64,000 bases of DNA, from NCBI RefSeq assembly GCF_030409235.1, contig NZ_JAUFPO010000002.1, positions 62,001-126,000 on the forward strand, given 5' to 3'. The number at the start of each line of letters is the position of its first letter. The stretch's first letter is position 1. The stretch is from Halomonas almeriensis. Its GTDB lineage: Bacteria > Pseudomonadota > Gammaproteobacteria > Pseudomonadales > Halomonadaceae. The notes below the pieces were generated by a model. It made no database searches, had not been told where the DNA came from, and worked only from the letters and a program-made list of their open reading frames with translations. The translations under genes were made by a program, and so were the position numbers. This document shows, in pieces, positions 29,201 to 38,329 of the stretch.

Positions 29201-31903
29201 CTAGAGGCGTGCCATGAGGTCCGAGGCCAGCTCGATCGCTTCACGGCGATGGCGGATGTTCTGCTTCTGATAGAGACTGCGTATATGCGTTTTGATGGTC
29301 GTAGGTGCGACGCTCAGCTGCTCGGCGATCTGCTCGTTCGACAAGCCGGCATGTATCAGTCCAAGGATCTGCCACTCGCGCCGTGTCAGTGGCGAGGTGC
29401 GAATGAGCTCGGGGACGTCGGACCGCGATATGATGTCATTGATCACGCGCTCGTCCAGCATCAGGCGCACGGCACGGCCGAAGTCCCGCTGTCGGTGGAC
29501 CAGCTCGATGAGACGCTCGGCGCGCCCCCGGGTGATGTCGTCGAGGGGTGCCTGCTCGAGCACCAGGGGCAACATCTCAGTCAGTGGCTTGCCCAACCGC
29601 AGGAAACTGCCGGTCAAGGCGGTGCGTGATGCCAGCTCAAGGGCCTGATGCATGTGCCCGAGGGCCGCTTCCCGGCGCTGGCATTGCCACTCGAGGGCCG
29701 CCAGGCAGAGCTGGTTACGGTTGGCGTCGGTGACCAGTCCGAAGCGTTCGGTCTGTACCTCCAGGGCGTGAAGCAGCTCGCGTGCCTGATCCGGGGAATC
29801 CAGCATCATCAGGGCACGTGCATGATTGCGTACGTTCGCCTGCACAAAATGGTTGCTGGCTGCGTGGGGCTCGGCAGGCGGCGCCTCCCGTAACCAGCGT
29901 GCCACCGACTCCAGGTCCCCGTTGGTCTGCCACCAGGTCAGCAGCGTGGCATGCGCGTTGGCGCGCCAATCGATATGGTAGTCGCCCTCGGCGAGTATTT
30001 TACGCAAGCGTCGCACATGGTCCGACGACTGTGTCCGGTCGCCGCGAGACAGGGCAATCTTGGCCAGGCTGACATGGCATTGCAGGGTCCAGCGCTCGCC
30101 GCGCTGGTCCAGTAAGGCGATGCCGGCCAGAGCCGCATGTTCGGCTTCGTCCAGGCGGTGCCATTCCCAGAGCAGTTGGCTGCGGATGCGATACAGGAAC
30201 TCGGCTATGGGCAGGGTCTCGAGGCCACTGTGCTCCAGATGAGCAAAGGCGCGTTCCTGGATATCAAAAGCGGCCTGGAGCCGGCCCTGAGCCACCAGCG
30301 TTTCGGAATGGTGGCACAGGGCCCAGAGCATCAGCTGATCGTCCTCGATCTGCAGGGCCTGCCTTTCGACGTCATGCGTTCGCTTCAGGGAGTCCTCCAG
30401 GTGGCCTTGCACAAAGCGGGATTCGCACAGGATGGCACTGGCCGATACCGGGGTGGCGGCAATATAGTGCGCCGGTAGCTGCAGGGCTTGTTCCGCCAGG
30501 GGCGCGGCCTGTTCGGCATCGCCCCGATTGATGGCCAGCTGTGCCCGCAGGGTGGCGAACTCGGCTGTCAAAACTTGCCATTCGGGATCATCCAGCTGGG
30601 CCTCGATCCACATGATCGCCTGGCCGGTACGGTCGAATTGATACTGCGCATGGGACACCCAGCCGTGGACAAGAGTCAGGTACGGAGAAGCACTGACCCG
30701 GGTTTCGCCAAGCATGGCCAGGCCACTGGCTAGCAAGGCAAAGTGGCCCTGAGACAAGAGGTGAGGCGCCTGGCTCTCGATCAGCTTTGCCAGGGCTTCG
30801 GCATCTTCCGCCTGGATGGCCTGAGCCACCGACATGGCCGCGTCCCCCATGGCCAACCAGGCCTGGCTGGCACGATGGTGCAACTGGCGTTGGCTGTGCT
30901 GGCTGAGCTCATGCTGGCGGTATCGAAGGTAGTCGGCAAACAGCGGGTGAAAGCGTCGCCATTGATCGTGCGGATCGAGACGTTGCAGGAAGAGCCCTTT
31001 GTGCTCCAGTGTCTCCAGGCGCTGCGATACGCCCCCATCGTCAAGCAACCGAGCCACTAGCTGTGGGGAAAAGCGTTCGAGCACGCCGAGTTGCAGCAGC
31101 AGCTCGCGACCGGCAGTGTCGAGGCAGTCGGCCAGCAGGTCATCGAACCAGGCAACGAAATCCGGGTGGGCCCCGCAGAGCTTATCCAGCAGGGTGTCGA
31201 ACCCGGCGCGACTGCTGGTGCGTTCCACCAGCCAGCTCAATGCCAGTGGCCAGCCTTCGGTGAGACGCACGGCCCGCTCGAGGCTGACCCGTGAAGGAGG
31301 AATGCTCAGCTGCTCGGCGAACAGGGTCTCGGCTTCCTCGTCACTCATGGCCAGTGCTGCAGTGCCGATCTCCTCCAGTTCCCCCCTCATGCGCAGAGCG
31401 GGCAGACCGATACGGGGTTGGGAACGTGACACGAGGGTCAGCGTCAGCCATCCAGGCTGGTGGCGCAGCCAATGTGTCAAAGCCTCAAGGATGGTCGGGT
31501 GCTGCAGGTGTTCGGCAGCGTCGAGCACCAGGCGACAGGAGGTGGCCCGGGCGGGCAACAGGGCAAGCCACTCCTCGATGCTCTCATCGAGTGTCGCAGG
31601 CTTGTCACGCGTTGGCAGGGTCAGGTCGAGCTGGTCCCGGCAAAGCGTTTCCAGTGCGGCCCCGAAATACATCGCAAAACGGTCGGGGTCGTCATCTCGG
31701 GCATCCAGGCGCAGCCATGCCGCCGGTTGCTCCAGACAGGGCAGACGCTCGGCCACCAGGCAGCTTTTGCCGTAACCGGAGGGGGCTTCGATCAACAGCA
31801 CCCGGATGTGCTCGGCCAGGGCAAAATGATGGTTGAGGCGAGGGCGTGCCACCAGGGACAAGGGCAGTGTCGGTAGCGAGAGTTTCTCCGGTATCAGTGG
31901 CAT
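29201..31903 (-). CDS. malT: MalT, LuxR-family ATP-dependent activator of the maltose regulon
   Basis: A 900-residue STAND-class activator, the same length as E. coli MalT. Walker A is EAPSGYGKS (residues 39-47), followed by the winged-helix and tetratricopeptide-like helical repeat region (about 430-780) that binds maltotriose in the E. coli protein. The C-terminal LuxR helix-turn-helix reads LTRREWQILGLIHAGLSNEQIAEQL with VAPTTIKTHIRSLYQK. The start ATG at 31903 is supported by MPLIPEKLSLPTLP, like other MalT N-termini. It lies upstream of the glucosidase gene on the same strand, separated by 153 bp. Expected targets are the operons with MalT boxes around it. Confidence 0.93.
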   Translation of the reverse strand: MPLIPEKLSLPTLPLSLVARPRLNHHFALAEHIRVLLIEAPSGYGKSCLVAERLPCLEQPAAWLRLDARDDDPDRFAMYFGAALETLCRDQLDLTLPTRDKPATLDESIEEWLALLPARATSCRLVLDAAEHLQHPTILEALTHWLRHQPGWLTLTLVSRSQPRIGLPALRMRGELEEIGTAALAMSDEEAETLFAEQLSIPPSRVSLERAVRLTEGWPLALSWLVERTSSRAGFDTLLDKLCGAHPDFVAWFDDLLADCLDTAGRELLLQLGVLERFSPQLVARLLDDGGVSQRLETLEHKGLFLQRLDPHDQWRRFHPLFADYLRYRQHELSQHSQRQLHHRASQAWLAMGDAAMSVAQAIQAEDAEALAKLIESQAPHLLSQGHFALLASGLAMLGETRVSASPYLTLVHGWVSHAQYQFDRTGQAIMWIEAQLDDPEWQVLTAEFATLRAQLAINRGDAEQAAPLAEQALQLPAHYIAATPVSASAILCESRFVQGHLEDSLKRTHDVERQALQIEDDQLMLWALCHHSETLVAQGRLQAAFDIQERAFAHLEHSGLETLPIAEFLYRIRSQLLWEWHRLDEAEHAALAGIALLDQRGERWTLQCHVSLAKIALSRGDRTQSSDHVRRLRKILAEGDYHIDWRANAHATLLTWWQTNGDLESVARWLREAPPAEPHAASNHFVQANVRNHARALMMLDSPDQARELLHALEVQTERFGLVTDANRNQLCLAALEWQCQRREAALGHMHQALELASRTALTGSFLRLGKPLTEMLPLVLEQAPLDDITRGRAERLIELVHRQRDFGRAVRLMLDERVINDIISRSDVPELIRTSPLTRREWQILGLIHAGLSNEQIAEQLSVAPTTIKTHIRSLYQKQNIRHRREAIELASDLMARL

Positions 31904-32020
31904 GGACCATCCCTGGCGAGTGAGGCTTGACGAATTATGCCGGAGATATGCTACTAGGGAGCGCCTTCTGCGACCAAGGTCTCAGGCGCCCGGGTGCCCG
32001 CTGAGAGCCCCAGCGGTCGG

Positions 32021-33073
32021 TCAGCCATTGGAGCCGGCGGCGCCGCCCACCATGCCGCTGCGCAAGGGGGCTCGGTCGCCGCCGGCGCCGAGGTGCGAGG
32101 CCACGGCGTCTTCCGGTGAGCCGGCCAGTTCGCGGAACATGCCCATGGAGCCCAGCAGGGCGGAGGATTCGTAGGGCACGAAGACGCGCTCGCCTTCCTG
32201 GGCCATCTTGGGCAGTACCTTGATGTAGCTCTGGCCGAGCAGATAGCCGACCACCGTCTGCTTGTTGTCCTCGCTGTCGCCGAGGGCGTTGAGCACCAGC
32301 TTGATCGATTCCTGCTCGCCCTGGGCGCGCAGAATGGCGGATTCCTTGTCGCCCTCGGCGTTGAGAATCGCGGATTCGCGCTGGCCCTGAGCGGTGGCGA
32401 TGGCCGCGGATTTCTCGCCTTCGGCCTCGGTAACGGTGGCGCGGCGCTTGCGTTCGGCGGCCATCTGCAGGCGCATGGCCGACTCGACTTCCTCGGGCAT
32501 GGCGATATCCTGCACCTCGACCCGCGAGATCTTCACGCCCCACTTGGAGGCGGCTTCTTCCATGGCGGCCTGGATCTCGTTGTTGACCTCGGCACGTGAC
32601 TCGAACAGCTTGTCGAGTTCCATCTTGCCGACCACCGAGCGCAGGGTGGTCTTGGCCAGCACCTCCACCGCTTGGCTCATGTTCTCGACCTCGTAGACCG
32701 CCCGCTTGGGGTCGATGATCTGGTAATAAAGGGCGCCATTGATGGTCACCGTGACGTTGTCGGTGGTCACCACCGGCTGGCCGGGGAAATCCATGACGGT
32801 TTCGCGGCGATCGATGCGTGTCTCGTCGCTGGTGATCGCCAGGTACTCGTCACCCGCCTTGCGATAACGAATCATGGTGATGGCGCGTGGCTGCTCGATG
32901 AACGGAATGATGATATTGATGCCACTCTCCAGCAGGCGATTGAACGACCCCAGCCGCTCGATGACCATGACCTCCGATTGTCGGACCACCACCAGGCCCT
33001 TGATGACGATCACGATGCCGATGACGACGATGAGCAGGCTGAGAATCAGCCCGGGGCTGACGGGTAAATCCAT
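32021..33073 (-). CDS. SPFH/Band 7 protein (QmcA/paraslipin type)
   Basis: A 350-residue membrane-anchored SPFH protein. One N-terminal membrane helix (about 8-28) is followed by the Band 7 domain beginning VVRQSEVMVIERLGSFNRLLESG and then a long Ala/Glu-rich coiled coil (about 195-270, AAERKRRATVTEAEGEKSAAI). Such proteins form ring-like assemblies in the membrane linked to quality control and lipid microdomains. It starts two bases after the nfeD stop, the common NfeD-SPFH pairing, where the two are thought to work together. The Gly-rich C-terminal tail is probably disordered. The ATG at 33073 has AAGGAAACC upstream. Confidence 0.92.
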   Translation of the reverse strand: MDLPVSPGLILSLLIVVIGIVIVIKGLVVVRQSEVMVIERLGSFNRLLESGINIIIPFIEQPRAITMIRYRKAGDEYLAITSDETRIDRRETVMDFPGQPVVTTDNVTVTINGALYYQIIDPKRAVYEVENMSQAVEVLAKTTLRSVVGKMELDKLFESRAEVNNEIQAAMEEAASKWGVKISRVEVQDIAMPEEVESAMRLQMAAERKRRATVTEAEGEKSAAIATAQGQRESAILNAEGDKESAILRAQGEQESIKLVLNALGDSEDNKQTVVGYLLGQSYIKVLPKMAQEGERVFVPYESSALLGSMGMFRELAGSPEDAVASHLGAGGDRAPLRSGMVGGAAGSNG

Positions 33074-33075
33074 GG

Positions 33076-33546
33076 TCAGGTTTCCTTGTGGTCGGAGAGC
33101 GAGACGACGGCGGTCGTGCCATCGAACTCCTTGAAGGTGACAAGGGTATCAGCTTGCAGGGGCGGTGTGCCCGTGGCGTCCACCGATGTGGCGAGGCGCA
33201 CCCGGTAGAAGTCACCATTAACCTTGATGCCCAGCGCGCCATCGAAATCACGCTGGATGACGCGGTACGTCGAGCCCTGTTCCACCCCGGTACCGGTGGT
33301 GCCGTAGGCCACCCCGGCGGGTGAGAACCAGGGGCGGATCCGCCAGATCGTCACCGGCAGCAGAATGCCGGAAAAGGCGCCCATGGTCAGCAGTTGCCAG
33401 GCCAGGTCAAGGCCCAGCGCGGCAACCCCGGCGGTCAGGGCAGCGGCCAGGCCCAGCGCCAGCAACAGCAAGGCGCCGGATGTCAGCTCGGCCAGCCCCA
33501 GCAGCAGGGCAACGACCAGCCAGGTATACGCAGGGTTCCAGTCCAT
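33076..33546 (-). CDS. NfeD-like membrane protein
   Basis: A 156-residue protein with three membrane segments (about 8-28, 30-50, 52-72) and a C-terminal NfeD OB-fold domain containing GTTGTGVEQGSTYRVIQRDFDGALGIKVNGDFYRV-type features. It is the short, protease-free NfeD form that pairs with QmcA-like SPFH proteins, encoded immediately downstream. The ATG at 33546 has GGAGA upstream; the longer open frame to 33669 lacks a plausible start. Role: membrane protein complex with the SPFH partner (family knowledge). Confidence 0.88.
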   Translation of the reverse strand: MDWNPAYTWLVVALLLGLAELTSGALLLLALGLAAALTAGVAALGLDLAWQLLTMGAFSGILLPVTIWRIRPWFSPAGVAYGTTGTGVEQGSTYRVIQRDFDGALGIKVNGDFYRVRLATSVDATGTPPLQADTLVTFKEFDGTTAVVSLSDHKET

Positions 33547-33727
33547 GATCTCTCCGTGGCTGACGCGGCACTCCGGGGCTTTCCCGGCAGGGCCTTTCGA
33601 TCCTGCTATATAATGCGGGCATGAAGCGTCATTGTCATCGTCCCGCCGATAGCCGGTCGTCGGTCCCACCGCTCAACGGCAACGGGCAGCGGGGCGGAGA
33701 CGCAATCCCGACAGGAGAGACAACAGC

Positions 33728-33757
33728 ATGAAACGACAGAATGGAGGTAGCAGGTGA
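33728..33757 (+). CDS. Possible 9-residue leader peptide coupled to the TRIC gene
   Basis: ATG at 33728, 10 bases after AGGAG, opens a nine-codon frame (MKRQNGGSR) whose TGA overlaps the GTG start of the next gene as GTGA. The arrangement fits translational coupling, but such a short frame could be chance. No similarity to known leader peptides. Confidence 0.3.
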   Translation: MKRQNGGSR

Positions 33758-34488
33758 CGGGCGTGATCTACTGGCTGGATATGATGGGGGTGATCGTCTT
33801 CGCCCTCTCCGGGGTGATTCTCGCCTGTCGTTCGCGCATGGACCCCTTCGGCATGCTGGTTCTGGCGGCCATGACGGGTATCGGAGGTGGCACCCTGCGT
33901 GATCTGGTGCTTGGGGTTCGGCCGGTCTTCTGGGTCGAGGATCCGGTCTACCTGTGGGTGGTGCTGGCCACGGTGGGACTGTCCATCTTGGGTTTTCATT
34001 ACATTCACCGCCTGTCGCGGGTATTTCTACCGGTGGCGGATGCCTTCGGCCTGGCCCTGTTCACAGTCATCGGCGCCCACAAGGCACTCCTGCTCGAGAC
34101 CTCTGGCGTCGTGGCGGTGCTGATGGGGCTGCTGACCGGGGTGGCCGGCGGCATGATGCGCGATGTGCTGGCGCGGCGGGTGCCCATGGTGCTGCGCCAG
34201 GAGATCTATGCCACGGCGTCGATTGCCGGCGGGATGGTTCTGGTGGGCCTTCAGGCCCTGGAGACCTCGTTGTTTGTCTCCATCGGCGCCGGCCTGATGA
34301 CCACCCTTGGGCTGCGTCTGGCGGCGATTCGCTGGCGCTTGGCTTTGCCGGTCTTTGCCTGGGTCGAGGTCGAGCGCCCGGCCCCGCCCACGGGGGAGGG
34401 CGAGACACCGGCGGCGCCCCAGCGTCCCAAGGCCAGAGTCAGACTTCTGCCGCCCGAACGCACGGCACGCCGCAAGGATCGGGCATGA
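33754..34488 (+). CDS. TRIC-family (UPF0126/YicG-like) membrane channel
   Basis: A 244-residue integral membrane protein with about seven helices in two homologous halves. Each half has the family's glycine-rich motif: GIGGGTLRDLVLG and VAGGMMRDVLARRVP. Prokaryotic TRIC proteins form trimeric monovalent-cation channels; the physiological role in bacteria is not settled. The last 45 residues are a charged cytoplasmic tail rich in Pro, Arg and Lys. Start is GTG at 33754 with GGAGG upstream; an ATG ten codons in is an alternative. It is convergent with nhaD across a strong hairpin. Confidence 0.9.
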   Translation: MTGVIYWLDMMGVIVFALSGVILACRSRMDPFGMLVLAAMTGIGGGTLRDLVLGVRPVFWVEDPVYLWVVLATVGLSILGFHYIHRLSRVFLPVADAFGLALFTVIGAHKALLLETSGVVAVLMGLLTGVAGGMMRDVLARRVPMVLRQEIYATASIAGGMVLVGLQALETSLFVSIGAGLMTTLGLRLAAIRWRLALPVFAWVEVERPAPPTGEGETPAAPQRPKARVRLLPPERTARRKDRA

Positions 34489-34510
34489 TAGCGCTGCCGT
34501 CATGGCATAT

Positions 34511-34533
34511 CGCCCGGCGCGGTGCGCCGGGCG
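34511..34533. terminator. Hairpin terminator between the TRIC gene and nhaD
   Basis: A perfect 10-bp GC-rich stem, CGCCCGGCGC (34511-34520) and GCGCCGGGCG (34524-34533), with a 3-base loop, lies between two convergent genes. No T-run on the plus side. Confidence 0.6.
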
Positions 34534-34543
34534 GGTAGTGGCA

Positions 34544-36046
34544 TCAGCCTAAAACCGTGAAGGTATCAGCGTTGATCCACAGGTGGGCCATGATGCTGGC
34601 GATGTAGCCAAGCGCGATCACCGGGCTCCAGCGCAGGTGACCCAGGAAGGTGTAATTGCCGCGGGCCTGGCCCATCAGCGCCACGCCGGCGGCCGAGCCC
34701 ACCGACAGCAGGCTGCCGCCGACCCCGGCCGTTAGAGTGATCAGCAGCCAGTGACCATGTGACATGTCGGGTTCCATGGTCAGCACCGCGAACATCACCG
34801 GGATGTTGTCGACCACCGCCGAGATCACGCCCAGGGCCACATTGGCCCAGGTGGCATCCCACTGGGTGTAGAGCACATCGGACAGCAGCCCCAGGTAACC
34901 CATGAAGCCCAGGCCACCGACACACATCACGACCCCGTAGAAGAACAGCAGCGTATCCCACTCGGCACGTGCCACACGGTTGAAGACATCAAAGGGCACC
35001 ACGCTGCCCAGTTGCTGGAGCTTTTTCCAGTCACCGCGCTGGGTGTAGCGGCTGCGCTTGCGCTCCAGCGAGCGCGGCAGGCTCTGGCGCAGGTAGTAAC
35101 CGAAGAACTGCAGGTAGCCCAGGCCGGTCATCATGCCCAGTACCGGTGGCAGATGCAGCAGGGTGTGGCAGGCCACTGCCGTGGCTACGGTCAGCAGAAA
35201 CAGGGCGATAATGCGTCGCGCGCCACGCTTGAGCCAGATGTCTTCCTCGACACTGGCCGGCTTGCGGTTCCGGATGAAGAAGGTCATCACCACGGCGGGG
35301 ATCAGGAAGTTGACCAGGGACGGCAGCAGCAGTGCGAAGAACTCCTGGAAGTGCACCAGGCCGGCCTGCCAGACCATCAGGGTGGTGATATCGCCGAAGG
35401 GGCTGAAGGCGCCACCGGCATTGGCCGCCACGACGATGTTCACACAAGCCAGATTGATGAATCGCTTGTCGCCCTCGGCCACCTTGGTGACCACGGCGCA
35501 CATCAGCAGGGCCGTCGTCAGGTTGTCGGCGATCGGCGAGATGACAAAGGCCAGCACCCCGGTCAGCCAGAACAGCATGCGGTAGCTGAAGCCCTTGCGA
35601 ACCATCCAGGAGCGCAGGGCATCGAAGACATTGCGCTCTTCCATGGCGTTGATGTAGGTCATCGCCACCAGCAGGAAGAGCATCAGTTCGGTGAACTCGA
35701 GCAGTGTCACACGAAAGGCATGTTCCGATTCGCTGGGCATGCCGGCCTTGACGTAGACCCAGCCGATCAGGCCCCAGATGATGCCGGCCGCCACCAGCAC
35801 CGGCTTGGACTTGCGCATGTGCAGCTTTTCTTCGGCCATGACCAGGGAGTAGGCCAGCACGAAGACCGCGACGGCGAGAAAGCCGACAAAGGAACCGGTC
35901 AGATCGAGTTCACCCGTGGCCGCGATGGCGGGCGCCATCGGCAACAGGGTCAGCAGTGCCACGCAGGCCAGCATTAATCGGAGGGAGAGAAGCGGACCAC
36001 GTCGGGACCGGTGTGCGGGGCGGCAGAAGCTTTGCAGCATCATCAT
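34544..36046 (-). CDS. nhaD: Na+/H+ antiporter NhaD
   Basis: A 500-residue antiporter with about 12-13 membrane helices; a hydrophobic leader (about 20-43, ending AIAA) may be cleaved or be the first helix. Diagnostic segments are LLEFTELMLFLLVAMTYINAMEERNVF, FVISPIADNLTTALLMCAVV, NAGGAFSPFGDITTLMVWQ and VDNIPVMFAVL. NhaD exports Na+ and supports growth at high salt and alkaline pH, as expected in a halophile. Start is one of three consecutive ATG codons at 36046. The 256-bp gap to the divergent DUF3581 gene is A/T-richer than its surroundings and probably holds both promoters; I see no defined element in it. Confidence 0.95.
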   Translation of the reverse strand: MMMLQSFCRPAHRSRRGPLLSLRLMLACVALLTLLPMAPAIAATGELDLTGSFVGFLAVAVFVLAYSLVMAEEKLHMRKSKPVLVAAGIIWGLIGWVYVKAGMPSESEHAFRVTLLEFTELMLFLLVAMTYINAMEERNVFDALRSWMVRKGFSYRMLFWLTGVLAFVISPIADNLTTALLMCAVVTKVAEGDKRFINLACVNIVVAANAGGAFSPFGDITTLMVWQAGLVHFQEFFALLLPSLVNFLIPAVVMTFFIRNRKPASVEEDIWLKRGARRIIALFLLTVATAVACHTLLHLPPVLGMMTGLGYLQFFGYYLRQSLPRSLERKRSRYTQRGDWKKLQQLGSVVPFDVFNRVARAEWDTLLFFYGVVMCVGGLGFMGYLGLLSDVLYTQWDATWANVALGVISAVVDNIPVMFAVLTMEPDMSHGHWLLITLTAGVGGSLLSVGSAAGVALMGQARGNYTFLGHLRWSPVIALGYIASIMAHLWINADTFTVLG

Positions 36047-36302
36047 TAACCTGATTTATAAAAAGTCGGAAGAATAGGCGAAGAAATCTGGTGAATCTTA
36101 CCATTTTGCAAGCGTTGATACGGTGGTTCAGGCTGCCTCTTTTGTAGGGTGCAGTAACATGCCGGCACTCGTTGCGATGCCGCCTCACGAGCAAAGTCCG
36201 GCACGGCCACCCCCGACCGGAATTTTATGGCATCATCTGCCCTTTCCGGCGGGGATGCCGGAAGGCTTCTGTAACGCCCATGACACAGGCAGACTTCGAC
36301 GC

Positions 36303-37016
36303 ATGTTTCTCGACGATTATCACTCGCGCACGGACTCGCATCTTTGCATAACCGCCGATCAGGCGAGTCGCTTCGCCAAGCGTGTGGCCGGTGACTACAA
36401 CCCCATTCACAATGCGGATGCGCGACGCTTCTGCGTACCCGGGGATCTGCTGTTCGCGCTGGTACTGGCACGCTTCGGGCTTTCCCAGAAGATGACCTTT
36501 CGCTTCTTGAGCATGGTCGGTGACAGCGTGCCGCTGACTTTCAGCGAAGGCTCGGATGGCGTGATCCGGGTCCAGGATGAAGCCGGCAAATGCTATCTCG
36601 AAGTATATCGCGAAGGCGAAGTCACTCACGACGAGGCCGTCGTGGAGGCCTTCACTCGCTGCTATGTGGCGTTTTCAGGCAAGAACTTCCCGCACTACCT
36701 CAAGCCGCTGATGGAAGAGCGGGGCGTGATGTTCAACCCGCGCCGGCCGCTGGTCATCTACGACAGTATGGGCTTCTCGCTGCAGCGTCTGGACGGGCTC
36801 GACCCCGGCCTCGAGCTGCTGGACTCTTCACTGGATGTGGTCGGCAAGCGCGGTGATGTGCAGCTCGACTTCCGCATCGTCGCCGGTGGCGAGGCTATTG
36901 GCAGTGGTGCCAAGAAACTGGTCGTCAGCGGGCTCTGTGATTACGACGCCGCGGCCATGGACGACATCGTCGATGAATTCTACCGGCTCAAGGCCGCCCA
37001 CGAGGCCGACTGGTAG
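36303..37016 (+). CDS. DUF3581 protein, MaoC-like hot-dog motif
   Basis: A 237-residue cytoplasmic protein of the DUF3581 family, known mainly from gammaproteobacteria. Near its N-terminus FAKRVAGDYNPIHNADARR resembles the hydratase motif of MaoC-like hot-dog enzymes (Asp and His in A-x-D-x-N-P-x-H), so it may bind or hydrate acyl thioesters; that activity is inference. The ATG at 36303 was chosen because family similarity starts there; the open frame upstream to 36123 looks non-coding. Upstream sequence has only a weak AGGCAGA ribosome site. It is convergent with chrA. Confidence 0.82.
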   Translation: MFLDDYHSRTDSHLCITADQASRFAKRVAGDYNPIHNADARRFCVPGDLLFALVLARFGLSQKMTFRFLSMVGDSVPLTFSEGSDGVIRVQDEAGKCYLEVYREGEVTHDEAVVEAFTRCYVAFSGKNFPHYLKPLMEERGVMFNPRRPLVIYDSMGFSLQRLDGLDPGLELLDSSLDVVGKRGDVQLDFRIVAGGEAIGSGAKKLVVSGLCDYDAAAMDDIVDEFYRLKAAHEADW

Positions 37017-37039
37017 CGGCTGTCCTTGCCGGGTCGTCA

Positions 37040-38239
37040 TCAGGCCGGTATCAGGTTGAGCGCCATCCCCCCAAGACCGCACACCAGCACGGCCATCCAG
37101 GCCGGCTGTCGCCAGACGGCCAGCAGCGTGAAGCCGACCAGTGCCAGCGCGAATTCGCGGGGCCCGAGGATGGCGCTTGTCCACACCGGCTGATACAGGG
37201 TGGCCACCAGCAGCCCGACCACAGCGGCGTTGGCGCCGCGCATCAGTGCCTGGATGGTGGTGCGCTCGCGCAGGCTGTTCCAGAACGGCAGCGCCGCCAT
37301 CAACAGCAGCATGCCCGGCAGGAAGATGGCCAGCAGGGCCATTCCCGCTCCGACCAGGCCCCCGGGCACCGTAGTGGCCGCCATGCCCAGATAGGCCGAA
37401 AAGGTGAAGAGCGGGCCGGGAACCGCCTGGGCCGCCCCATAGCCGGCCAGAAAGTCGTCGGCACCCACCCAGCCGGGCTGGACGACCGCCGCCTCTAGCA
37501 GAGGCAAGACGACATGGCCGCCACCGAATACCAGGGCGCCGGCGCGGTAGAAGGCATCCAACAGGGCCAGGCCCGACCCCGGCGCCGCCAGCATCGGCAG
37601 GCCCAGCAGTAGCGCCAGGAACAGGCCCAGGCAGAACAGGCCGCCGCGGCGGGAAATGCCGATGCCCGGCACCGGCGGTCGTGCCTCGGTGCTGCCACGG
37701 CAGAACAGCAGGCCGGCCAGTCCGCCGAGCACAATGGTCACGACCTGACCGACGGTGCCCCCCAGTGCCGTGACCAGCAGCGTGGCGGCAACGGCGATGG
37801 CGGCTCGCGTTCCGTCCGGACAGAGGTTGCGTGCCATGCCCCAGACGGCATGGGCGACGATGGCCACGGCGACCACCTTGAGGCCCTGCAGCAGGCCCTG
37901 GCCGACCGCGCCGTCGAGGCTGCCGGCGCCCAGGGCGAACAGCACCAGCAAAAGGGCAGAGGGCAGGGTGAAGGCCGTCCAGGCCGCCAGGCCGCCCAGC
38001 GGCCCGGCCCGCATCATTCCGAGGGCGAAGCCTACCTGGCTGCTTGCCGGGCCGGGCAGGAACTGACACAGCGCCACCAGATCGGCATAGGCATGTTCAT
38101 CGAGCCACTGGCGACGCGTGACGAATGTCTCGCGAAAGTAGGCCAGGTGCGCCACCGGGCCGCCGAAGGCCGTCATGCCGAGGAGCAAAAAAGCATGAAA
38201 CACTTCCCGGACAGGGCGGCTTTCAGGCGATGACGTCAT
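37040..38239 (-). CDS. chrA: Chromate transporter ChrA (two-domain)
   Basis: A 399-residue CHR-family membrane protein with two homologous halves. The first has FLLLGMTAFGGPVAHLAYFRETFV and LCQFLPGPASSQVGFALG; the second has AGALVFGGGHVVLPLLEAAVV and YGAAQAVPGPLFTFSAYLG. This is the pattern of long-chain chromate efflux proteins, which export chromate and so confer tolerance; many homologs have untested substrates. The ATG at 38239 was chosen over TTG at 38251; neither has a strong ribosome site. The neighbouring DNA downstream of its promoter end carries a truncated corA-like gene. Confidence 0.9.
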   Translation of the reverse strand: MTSSPESRPVREVFHAFLLLGMTAFGGPVAHLAYFRETFVTRRQWLDEHAYADLVALCQFLPGPASSQVGFALGMMRAGPLGGLAAWTAFTLPSALLLVLFALGAGSLDGAVGQGLLQGLKVVAVAIVAHAVWGMARNLCPDGTRAAIAVAATLLVTALGGTVGQVVTIVLGGLAGLLFCRGSTEARPPVPGIGISRRGGLFCLGLFLALLLGLPMLAAPGSGLALLDAFYRAGALVFGGGHVVLPLLEAAVVQPGWVGADDFLAGYGAAQAVPGPLFTFSAYLGMAATTVPGGLVGAGMALLAIFLPGMLLLMAALPFWNSLRERTTIQALMRGANAAVVGLLVATLYQPVWTSAILGPREFALALVGFTLLAVWRQPAWMAVLVCGLGGMALNLIPA

Positions 38240-38329
38240 GATGAAGGTCAATCCGTAAGGAATGAGGATGGCAGCCCGCAGGCCATGGCGTATCTTGGCT
38301 CATCAGGTTATCACCGATAGATGACAAGA

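Noticed and set aside
36047-36302. Possible sodium-responsive RNA leader upstream of nhaD
   Set aside because: Considered because of the gene, but I could not fold a convincing conserved RNA structure by eye.
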